From positions 1 through 6,883 of the forward strand of contig DXSO01000089.1 of the NCBI GenBank assembly GCA_019410445.1: a DNA stretch of 6,883 nt, given 5' to 3'. Positions 1-5,833 of the stretch are shown piece by piece. Numbering within the stretch: the stretch's first letter is position 1; every line of letters begins with the position of its first letter. The notes beneath the pieces are model-generated. The model worked only from the letters and a program-made list of their open reading frames with translations, was not told the DNA's origin and did not search any database. Source of the stretch: Sutterella sp. (GTDB lineage: Bacteria; Pseudomonadota; Gammaproteobacteria; Burkholderiales; Burkholderiaceae_F). The position numbers and the translations under genes are program-made.

Positions 1-362
1 GAAATCTTGTTCGCCTTGATGTCGGCTTCATCATCACCCACGATCTGGTAGACGTTAAGCTTGCCGTCTTCATCTTCCAGTTCCACCGTCGCCCCGAACA
101 CAATACGGTCACCAGCCTGCAGCGTCTTGGGATCAATGATCTGCAGAGCCGGAATTTTGCCTTCGAGTTCTGCAATGCGGCCTTCGATGTGTCCCTGCAT
201 TTCCTTGGCGGCATCGTACTCGGCGTTTTCGGAAAGGTCACCCTTTTCGCGCGCTTCGGCAATCGCCTGAACAACGGCCGGACGCTTTACGCGCTTCAAC
301 TCGTCAAGTTCAGCCTTCAACTTTTCGGCGCCGGCGGCGGTAATCGGAATTCGCTGTTGCAT
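1..362 (-). CDS. greA: Transcription elongation factor GreA (3' end missing, runs off left edge)
   Basis: GreA binds the RNA polymerase secondary channel and stimulates transcript cleavage, rescuing backtracked or arrested complexes. The visible 120 codons begin MQQRIPITAAGAEKL and cover the N-terminal coiled-coil domain (about residues 1-75) and the start of the C-terminal FKBP-like domain (GDRIVFGATVEL near 84-95, VGDDEADIKANKIS at the edge). The coiled-coil tip motif GDLSENAEYD is present; D42 and E45 align with E. coli GreA D41 and E44, the residues that place the catalytic magnesium, so it looks active. Against the E. coli length of 158 residues, roughly 38 are missing. The ATG at 362-360 matches the family N-terminus but has no clear Shine-Dalgarno within 15 nt; the nearest AAGGA lies about 28 nt upstream inside a hairpin. 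It follows carB on the same strand, separated by 122 nt containing two hairpins. Confidence 0.95.
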   Translation of the reverse strand, partial: MQQRIPITAAGAEKLKAELDELKRVKRPAVVQAIAEAREKGDLSENAEYDAAKEMQGHIEGRIAELEGKIPALQIIDPKTLQAGDRIVFGATVELEDEDGKLNVYQIVGDDEADIKANKI

Positions 363-378
363 ATCTTTGTTTTTGCTT

Positions 379-409
379 GAAAAAAGAAAATCCTTCACTT
401 CTTTGAAGG
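379..409 (-). terminator. Terminator-like hairpin with T-tract in the greA leader
   Basis: On the minus strand CCTTCA (409-404), a six-base loop and TGAAGG (397-392) form a 6-bp stem, followed by ATTTTCTTTTTTC (391-379). This is the layout of an intrinsic terminator. The T-tract ends only 17 nt before the greA start codon, so it may end the carAB transcript, attenuate greA, or both. The stem is short with only three G-C pairs, so its strength is uncertain. A possible -10 box TACAAT (420-415) just upstream has only a poor -35 partner. Confidence 0.6.
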
Positions 410-423
410 CCGCAATTGTACAT

Positions 424-456
424 TGTGCCGAGCCCTTCGGAGAAGAACTCGGCACA
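424..456 (-). other. Strong inverted repeat between carB and greA
   Basis: Perfect 9-bp arms TGTGCCGAG (424-432) and CTCGGCACA (448-456) enclose a symmetric 2x2 mismatch and an inner 4-bp stem CTTC/GAAG (435-438 with 442-445) with a GGA loop, giving a compact 33-nt hairpin that starts 28 nt past the carB stop. No T-tract follows on the minus strand, so it is not a standard intrinsic terminator. It may protect the 3' end of the carB message or act together with the next hairpin at 379-409. Confidence 0.7.
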
Positions 457-484
457 TAAGATGAACTTCGGTCAAATAGACGCG

Positions 485-3400
485 TTAAGCGTTGGCGCCT
501 TCAGCGTACATTTCCTGAAGCGAGCAGACCTGAGCATCGTTGAGATGCTTGATGCCTTCGACAGCAGCACGACCGCCTGCAATCGTCGTGTAATAGGTCA
601 CGCGATTGGCGAGAGCTGCCATACGAATGTCGCGGGCATCACTGATTTCACCGCGCGATTCGTTGCTCGTCGTGATTACGAGCTGAATCTCGTGGTTCTT
701 AATCTTGTCGATGATGCTCGGACGACCTTCAGAAACCTTATTGACGGTCTTGCAAGGAATTCCTGCCTTGGCAAGTGCGGCTGAGGTTCCTCGAGTAGCC
801 ACCAAGTCATAGCCCTGATGAATGAGTTCCGCAGCCACCACAATAGCGCGCGGCTTATCTTCGTCACGCACGGAGATAAAGACGGTGCCTGCCGGCGGAA
901 GAATTGAACCTGAACCCAACTGGCTCTTAAAGAGCGCTTCACCAAAGGTCTTGCCCACACCCATCACCTCGCCGGTAGAACGCATTTCCGGTCCAAGCAC
1001 CGGGTCAACGCCCAGGAACTTCGCAAACGGGAAGACAGCTTCCTTCACGCAGATGCGAGACGGAGTCACCTCAACCTTGGCGCCCTGCTCCTCGAAGGTC
1101 TTACCGACCATGCAGCGCGCGGCAATCTTGGCAAGCGGCTGGCCGGTTGCCTTGGAAACGAAGGGCACCGTACGCGAAGCACGCGGATTGACTTCGAGCA
1201 CGTAGACAAGCGGATTCTCGGTCACAGCGCCCTTAACGGCAAACTGCACGTTCATCAAGCCAACGACACCCAGAGCCTTGGCCATGAGCACCGTCTCACG
1301 ACGCACTTCATCGAGAATTTCCTTACGCAGGCTATAGGGCGGCAGTGAGCAGGCCGAGTCGCCGGAGTGAACGCCTGCGGCTTCCACGTGCTGCATCAGA
1401 CCGCCGATGCGCACCTCGTTGCCGTCGCACACGGCATCGACGTCCATTTCCACAGCATCGTCAAGGAAGTGATCGAGCAGCACGGGGCTGTCCTCGCTCA
1501 CGACGATGGCTTCATGCATGTAGCGGGTGAGTTCCTTGGCGTTGTGCACGATGTCCATGGCGCGGCCGCCGAGCACGTAGCTCGGACGCACCACGATCGG
1601 GTAGCCGATGCGTTCGGCCGCTTCCAAAGCGGCTTCCTGCGTGTGGCAGGTTGCGTTGGGCGGCTGACGCAGTCCCAGATCGTTGATGAGCTTCTGGAAG
1701 CGTTCACGGTCTTCGGCGCAGTCGATAGCGTCCGTACTCGTGCCGATGATCTTTACGCCTTCAGCTTCAAGCGCACGGCAGATCTTCAGAGGCGTCTGGC
1801 CGCCGTACTGAACAATCACGCCTTCGGGCTTTTCAATGCGGCAGATTTCGAGTACGTCTTCAAGCGTTACCGGTTCAAAGTACAGACGATCAGACGTGTC
1901 ATAGTCGGTCGAAACGGTCTCAGGGTTGCAGTTGACCATGATCGTTTCGTAGCCGTCTTCGCGCATGGCCATAGCCGCATGCACGCAGCAGTAGTCGAAT
2001 TCGATGCCTTGACCAATACGGTTGGGACCACCGCCCAGAACCATAATCTTCTTGCGGTCGGTGGGCATGGCTTCGCACTCTTCCTGATAGGTCGAGTACA
2101 TGTAGGCCGTGCGCGTTTCAAATTCAGCCGCGCACGTATCCACACGCTTGTAGACCGGGTGCACGTTGAGTTCGTAACGACGACGACGCACGTCGGCTTC
2201 CTGCACACCGAGCACCTTGGCCAAGCGCTTGTCGGAGAAGCCCTTCTTCTTCAAGAAGAGCATTTCTTCCTTGCTGACATCTTCGAGCTTGACCTGAGCA
2301 ACACGCTGTTCAATGTCAACGATTTCCTTGATCTGCACAAGGAACCACATGTCGATATCGGTCATTTCGTGCACTTCGTCAAGCGTCATGCCGATACGGA
2401 AAGCGTCAGCCACGTAGAAAAGACGTTCGGGACCGGCTTCGCTGATTTCGTGCACGATTTCTTCGCGGTCGGTCGACAGCGGCGTAAAGCCGTCCTTGCC
2501 GGTTTCAAGACCGCGCAAAGCCTTCTGGATCGATTCCTGGAAGGTCGAACCAATGGCCATCACTTCACCCACGGACTTCATCTGAGTCGTGAGGCGATCG
2601 TTAGCCTGCGGGAATTTTTCAAATGCAAAGCGCGGAACCTTCGTGACCACGTAGTCGATCGTGGGTTCGAAGGACGCAGGCGTGGCGCCGCCCGTGATGT
2701 CGTTTTTAATCTCGTCCAGCGTGTATCCAATAGCCAGCTTGGCGGCAATCTTTGCAATCGGGAAGCCCGTAGCCTTGGACGCCAAAGCAGAAGAGCGCGA
2801 CACTCGCGGGTTCATTTCAATGACGATCAAGCGGCCATTCTTGGGATTGACCGCAAACTGCACGTTGGAGCCGCCCGTATCTACGCCGATTTCGCGCAGC
2901 ACAGCAATCGAAGCATCACGCAGCAGCTGATATTCGCGATCGGTAAGGGTCTGAGCAGGAGCCACCGTAATCGAGTCACCCGTGTGGATGCCCATCGGAT
3001 CAAGGTTTTCAATCGAGCAGATGATGATGCAGTTGTCGGCTTTGTCGCGCACAACTTCCATCTCGTACTCTTTCCATCCCAGAAGCGACTCTTCGATCAA
3101 CAGTTCGTGCGTGGGCGAAAGCGCCAGACCACGCTCGCAGATTTCCACGAATTCCTGCATGTTGTACGCAATGCCGCCGCCGGAGCCGCCCAGCGTAAAG
3201 GACGGACGAATCACCGCGGGAAATCCGACGCGCTGCTGTACTTCCATAGCCTCTGCCATGCTGTAGGCAATGCCGGAACGAGCCGACTCAAGGCCGATCT
3301 TTTCCATGGCTTCCTTAAAGCGCTGGCGGTCTTCGGCCTTGTCGATCACATCGGGCTTGGCGCCGATCAGTTCAACGCCGTACTTTTCCAGAATACCCTC

Positions 3401-3712
3401 GCGGTTCAGATCCATTGCGAGGTTCAATGCCGTCTGGCCGCCCATAGTGGGCAGAATGGCGTCAGGCTTTTCCTTGGCAATGATGCGCTCGAGCACCTTC
3501 CAGTTAAGAGGCTCAATGTACGTCGCATCCGCCATGGCCGGATCGGTCATGATCGTAGCGGGGTTGGAGTTAACCAACACCACGCGATAACCCTCTTCCT
3601 TGAGAGCCTTGCAGGCCTGTGCGCCCGAATAGTCAAACTCGCAGGCCTGTCCGATGATGATCGGACCGGCCCCGAGAATCATGATGGTTTTTAAATCTGT
3701 ACGTTTAGGCAT
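485..3712 (-). CDS. carB: Carbamoyl-phosphate synthase large subunit
   Basis: CarB makes carbamoyl phosphate from bicarbonate, ammonia channelled from the CarA glutaminase, and two ATP, supplying pyrimidine and arginine synthesis in the cytoplasm. The 1075 residues match the E. coli length (1073) and show the full duplicated plan: an N-terminal carboxy-phosphate synthetase half (about 1-400, with R129, R169 in VIRPSF, and E299/N301 in IEMNPR), an oligomerisation domain (about 401-550), a carbamoyl-phosphate synthetase half (about 551-935, VVRPSY at 707-712 and LEVNPR at 839-844), and an MGS-like allosteric domain (about 936-1075). In that last domain T973, T976 and K992 align with E. coli T974, T977 and K993, which bind IMP/UMP or ornithine, so allosteric control is probably kept. 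The ATG lies 3 nt after the gmhA stop, with AAGG (3726-3723) inside the gmhA end as ribosome binding site, suggesting translational coupling. No frameshift or missing key residue is visible. Confidence 0.98.
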   Translation of the reverse strand: MPKRTDLKTIMILGAGPIIIGQACEFDYSGAQACKALKEEGYRVVLVNSNPATIMTDPAMADATYIEPLNWKVLERIIAKEKPDAILPTMGGQTALNLAMDLNREGILEKYGVELIGAKPDVIDKAEDRQRFKEAMEKIGLESARSGIAYSMAEAMEVQQRVGFPAVIRPSFTLGGSGGGIAYNMQEFVEICERGLALSPTHELLIEESLLGWKEYEMEVVRDKADNCIIICSIENLDPMGIHTGDSITVAPAQTLTDREYQLLRDASIAVLREIGVDTGGSNVQFAVNPKNGRLIVIEMNPRVSRSSALASKATGFPIAKIAAKLAIGYTLDEIKNDITGGATPASFEPTIDYVVTKVPRFAFEKFPQANDRLTTQMKSVGEVMAIGSTFQESIQKALRGLETGKDGFTPLSTDREEIVHEISEAGPERLFYVADAFRIGMTLDEVHEMTDIDMWFLVQIKEIVDIEQRVAQVKLEDVSKEEMLFLKKKGFSDKRLAKVLGVQEADVRRRRYELNVHPVYKRVDTCAAEFETRTAYMYSTYQEECEAMPTDRKKIMVLGGGPNRIGQGIEFDYCCVHAAMAMREDGYETIMVNCNPETVSTDYDTSDRLYFEPVTLEDVLEICRIEKPEGVIVQYGGQTPLKICRALEAEGVKIIGTSTDAIDCAEDRERFQKLINDLGLRQPPNATCHTQEAALEAAERIGYPIVVRPSYVLGGRAMDIVHNAKELTRYMHEAIVVSEDSPVLLDHFLDDAVEMDVDAVCDGNEVRIGGLMQHVEAAGVHSGDSACSLPPYSLRKEILDEVRRETVLMAKALGVVGLMNVQFAVKGAVTENPLVYVLEVNPRASRTVPFVSKATGQPLAKIAARCMVGKTFEEQGAKVEVTPSRICVKEAVFPFAKFLGVDPVLGPEMRSTGEVMGVGKTFGEALFKSQLGSGSILPPAGTVFISVRDEDKPRAIVVAAELIHQGYDLVATRGTSAALAKAGIPCKTVNKVSEGRPSIIDKIKNHEIQLVITTSNESRGEISDARDIRMAALANRVTYYTTIAGGRAAVEGIKHLNDAQVCSLQEMYAEGANA

Positions 3713-3715
3713 GAT

Positions 3716-4318
3716 TTAAGCGCCTTCGTTGTAGTTCTGGCTATCGAGCTCACGTTCGATGAGTTCGATCAGAATATGAATCACTTTGATGTGCAGCTCC
3801 TGAACGCGGTCAGCCCAACATCCCGCCGGCGTAACGATGGCGATATCAGCCAATTGCGTGATGGCCGAGCCTTCTCGTCCCGTCAGCGCCACCACCGTCA
3901 CTCCCTTTTCTTTTGCCGTCTTGGCTGCAGCCACGATGTTCTTGCTCGTGCCCGATGTTGTGATCGCAATAAGCACGTCCCGATCGGTTCCCATGGCTTC
4001 AATCCAACGTGAAAACACGTGATCGTAGCCGTAATCATTCCCGACGCAGGCCATATGCGAGACGTCCGAAATTGCCGCTGCACGATAGGGCTTGCGGTCT
4101 TTGCGGTAACGTCCCGTCATTTCCTCAGCAAAGTGCATGGCATCGCACAAACTTCCGCCATTGCCGCACGAATACACCGCGCCGCCTCTGCGCTGGCTTT
4201 CTGCAATGGCATGTGCGGCTTGAGCGATTTTCTCAAGCGTTGCCTCATCCTTCATCAGCGCATCCAGGGCGCTGTGTGCTTCGGCAAGGGCTGCTTTGAC
4301 ATGCGTGACTGCGTTCAT
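3716..4318 (-). CDS. gmhA: Phosphoheptose isomerase (sedoheptulose-7-phosphate isomerase)
   Basis: GmhA converts sedoheptulose 7-phosphate to D-glycero-D-manno-heptose 7-phosphate, the first step to ADP-heptose for the LPS inner core. The 200-residue protein is one SIS domain, close to the 192 residues of E. coli GmhA. It has SCGNGGS at 50-56, DAMHFAEEMTGRY at 59-71, AISDVSH at 82-88 and TSGTS at 121-125. H62, E66, Q173 and H181 align with the zinc-binding and catalytic H61, E65, Q172 and H180 of E. coli. These residues separate it from DiaA, the non-catalytic SIS paralogue that regulates DnaA. The ATG at 4318 gives the normal family N-terminus; the upstream region is purine-rich (GAAAGAG) without a canonical Shine-Dalgarno. 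It lies 41 nt after carA and 3 nt before carB on the same strand, so it is almost certainly co-transcribed with them, an unusual position for an LPS gene. Confidence 0.95.
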   Translation of the reverse strand: MNAVTHVKAALAEAHSALDALMKDEATLEKIAQAAHAIAESQRRGGAVYSCGNGGSLCDAMHFAEEMTGRYRKDRKPYRAAAISDVSHMACVGNDYGYDHVFSRWIEAMGTDRDVLIAITTSGTSKNIVAAAKTAKEKGVTVVALTGREGSAITQLADIAIVTPAGCWADRVQELHIKVIHILIELIERELDSQNYNEGA

Positions 4319-4359
4319 GATGCTGCTCTTTCTTTTTGTCCTGTAAAACCCACCCGCAC

Positions 4360-5541
4360 TCAGGCGCGAGCAGACTTCATCAGTTCAACAAACTTATCGA
4401 AGAGCCCTTCGATATCGTGCGGTCCCGGAGATGCCTCGGGGTGACCTTGAAAACTCATCGCCGGCGCATCAATAAAACGCATTCCCTGCAGCGATCCGTC
4501 GAAAAGGCTCACGTGCGTGACTTCGACATTGTCGGGCAGCGTAGCCGCATCCACCGCAAAGCCATGGTTCTGGCTGGTGATATGCACTCGACCGTTTTCT
4601 TTTTCCAGAACCGGATGGTTGGCACCGTGATGTCCAAACTTCATCTTGAGCGTTTTGCCGCCGGCAGCCAATCCCATGATCTGGTGACCAAGGCAGATGC
4701 CAAAAAGCGGAATACGACGCTTGAGGCATTCACGAGCCGCTTCAATGGCGTACGTGCACGGCTCCGGATCGCCGGGACCATTGGACAAGAACACTCCATC
4801 AGGATTCATGGCCAGCACATCCTCAACTGGAGTTTGCGCGGGCACAACTGTCAGCGCAATGCCGCGGTCGGCCATCAAACGCAAAATATTGCGCTTGACG
4901 CCAAAGTCGTAGGCCACAACCTTGAAGTCGAACTTCTCGGGCTTTTTAAAACCCGGGGTACCGTCGTTGGCCGTAAGCGTCCAAGTGCCTTCCGTAAATT
5001 CGTAGGGAGCTTTGCAAGTCACTTCTCGAGCCAAATCACGTCCCACCATGGAACCCCATTCGGCTGCAGCCTTGCGAGCATCTTCAATTTCCTGCTGCGT
5101 AAGCTCTTCGCCCTGAGCCGTCACAATCGTGCCGGCCTGAGCACCCTTGGTACGAAGGATGCGGGTGAGCTTGCGGGTATCGATATCGCTCAAACCAACC
5201 ACCCCGGCCTTTCGCAAATAATCTGAAAGGCTCTGTTCGGAACGGAAGTTGCTTACGACAGGACTCTCGCTGCGAATAATGAGGCCTGCAGCGCACACGC
5301 CGCTGCTTTCCTCATCCTGGGCATTGACACCGACGTTGCCAATATGCGGATACGTGAGCGTAACGATCTGCCCCGTATAGCTCGGATCGGTGACAATTTC
5401 CTGATAACCCGTCATAGCCGTATTGAACACGACTTCGGCGGTGACGCTTCCTTTGGCGCCGAAACCACGCCCAAGAAAGACTTCGCCGTCGGCAAGCACG
5501 AGAGCGGCTTGCGGACGCGTATCTGTGATGATCAGACTCAA
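4360..5541 (-). CDS. carA: Carbamoyl-phosphate synthase small (glutaminase) subunit, TTG start
   Basis: CarA hydrolyses glutamine and passes the ammonia through a tunnel to CarB. The 393 residues contain the N-terminal CarA domain (about 11-150, with MTGYQEIVTDPSY and IDTRKLTR) and a class I glutamine amidotransferase domain (about 205-390). The catalytic triad is C283 (FGICLGHQ), H367 and E369 (GHPEASPGPHD), and SNGPGDP at 253-259 is intact, so the enzyme should be active. The start is TTG at 5541: an in-frame TAG lies 10-12 nt upstream, conserved sequence begins near residue 11, the first in-frame ATG is codon 43 within the conserved core, and GGAGG (5550-5546) sits 4 nt before the TTG. E. 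coli carA is also known to start at UUG. It is the first gene of the carA-gmhA-carB unit, with its own promoter and leader upstream. Confidence 0.97.
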   Translation of the reverse strand: MSLIITDTRPQAALVLADGEVFLGRGFGAKGSVTAEVVFNTAMTGYQEIVTDPSYTGQIVTLTYPHIGNVGVNAQDEESSGVCAAGLIIRSESPVVSNFRSEQSLSDYLRKAGVVGLSDIDTRKLTRILRTKGAQAGTIVTAQGEELTQQEIEDARKAAAEWGSMVGRDLAREVTCKAPYEFTEGTWTLTANDGTPGFKKPEKFDFKVVAYDFGVKRNILRLMADRGIALTVVPAQTPVEDVLAMNPDGVFLSNGPGDPEPCTYAIEAARECLKRRIPLFGICLGHQIMGLAAGGKTLKMKFGHHGANHPVLEKENGRVHITSQNHGFAVDAATLPDNVEVTHVSLFDGSLQGMRFIDAPAMSFQGHPEASPGPHDIEGLFDKFVELMKSARA

Positions 5542-5543
5542 GG

Positions 5544-5552
5544 CTCCTCCCT
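5544..5552 (-). promoter_or_regulatory. Strong Shine-Dalgarno that sets the carA TTG start
   Basis: The minus strand reads AGGGAGGAG (5552-5544) directly before CC and the TTG codon. The core GGAGG is four bases from the TTG, slightly short of the optimum but strong. CTG, the third codon, would lie 10 nt away and is a less likely alternative start. Confidence 0.8.
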
Positions 5553-5651
5553 ATTTTGTTCTTGAACTGACTCGAATAAAAAGGTGTCTGCGCTGAAAAA
5601 CCCCCGCAGTCTTCATGCGACATGCAGAGCATTTCAAACAATCAAAACCGC

Positions 5652-5682
5652 GCCTGAGAATCAGAGCTCTCCGAGCTCAGGC
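5652..5682 (-). promoter_or_regulatory. Hairpin with alternative pairing at the 5' end of the carA leader
   Basis: Arms GCCTGAG (5682-5676) and CTCAGGC (5658-5652) form a perfect 7-bp stem. Inside lies a competing hairpin, GAGCTC (5678-5673), loop GGA, GAGCTC (5669-5664). The two share the bases 5676-5678, so they exclude each other at least in part. A T-rich stretch TTTTGATTGTTT begins four bases after the 7-bp stem, so attenuation is possible, although the T-tract is interrupted. Confidence 0.5.
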
Positions 5683-5683
5683 T

Positions 5684-5722
5684 AAAATTGATCCATTATA
5701 CCTTTTCGGCCGTCCTTTTCAG
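5684..5722 (-). promoter_or_regulatory. Predicted sigma-70 promoter of the carA-gmhA-carB unit
   Basis: On the minus strand a consensus -10 box TATAAT (5700-5695) is preceded after 16 bp by CTGAAA (5722-5717), which matches TTGACA at four of six positions. The predicted start is the A at 5689 or 5688, giving a transcript that begins AATTTTAGC. Two copies of GAAAAGG (5720-5714 and 5707-5701), 13 bp apart, occupy the region from the -35 box to the -10 box. The AATTTT start resembles that of the E. coli pyrBI promoter. Confidence 0.7.
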
Positions 5723-5833
5723 AAACGGGAATTTGTCTTAGTCTACAAAGACCTTCCTGCGAAAGCGCGGCTGTGATTTTGTTTGTGACATCCGCATCAA
5801 AGCGGGTCATTTCTTCAAAAGAAAGGCGTCAAA
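5723..5833 (+). promoter_or_regulatory. Upstream region of tal with its ribosome binding site
   Basis: This stretch must hold the tal promoter or leader unless tal is read from further upstream across the carA promoter. GAAAGG (5821-5826) lies 7 nt before the tal ATG and is a good ribosome binding site. GTGACA (5785-5790) resembles a -35 box but has no acceptable -10 box at the expected distance, so I do not call a promoter. The region is otherwise unremarkable. Confidence 0.5.

Larger units (their letters stand above)
5542..5688 (-). promoter_or_regulatory. carA 5' leader (about 147 nt), probably regulatory
   Basis: If transcription starts at 5688 or 5689, the carA message carries a leader of 147-148 nt before the TTG codon, long for a simple untranslated region. 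It contains a palindromic hairpin at its extreme 5' end (5652-5682), a T-rich stretch TTTTGATTGTTT (5647-5636), a weaker 5-bp stem CTGCG/CGCAG (5609-5605 with 5592-5588), a TTTTTATT run (5580-5573) and the Shine-Dalgarno. I recognise no known riboswitch class. The only reading frame through it has no ribosome binding site and runs far into carA in a different frame, so I do not call a leader peptide. Confidence 0.45.

Noticed and set aside
1367..3694. A 775-codon open frame on the plus strand, antisense to carB
   Set aside because: Its codons are exactly in register with carB codons, so it stays open simply because carB avoids TTA, CTA and TCA codons there; it ends where carB Leu7 uses TTA. 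Its product is His/Val/Phe-rich and resembles no family, while carB is clearly real.
3716..4318. The SIS-domain gene as DiaA, a DnaA-binding replication regulator
   Set aside because: The GmhA zinc and catalytic residues H62, E66, Q173 and H181 are all present together with DAMHFAEEMTGRY, which DiaA lacks.
4336..5226. A 296-codon open frame on the plus strand, antisense to carA and gmhA
   Set aside because: It is in codon register with carA and ends at the TCA codon of carA Ser106. The same codon-avoidance effect explains it; no domain is recognisable.
5588..5609. A CTGCG/CGCAG stem followed by a T run in the carA leader as a terminator
   Set aside because: The stem is 5 bp with a 12-nt loop and the T run starts several bases later, too poor for an intrinsic terminator.
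5312..5641. A frame starting in the carA leader (TTG at 5641, ATG at 5632) that could be a leader peptide
   Set aside because: There is no Shine-Dalgarno before either start and it runs about 230 nt into carA in another frame, giving an Arg/Ser-rich product. Most of it is a shadow of carA.
5767..5805. Possible alternative stems GCGG/CCGC/GCGG before tal
   Set aside because: The arms are only 4 bp with long or weak loops, so chance is sufficient.
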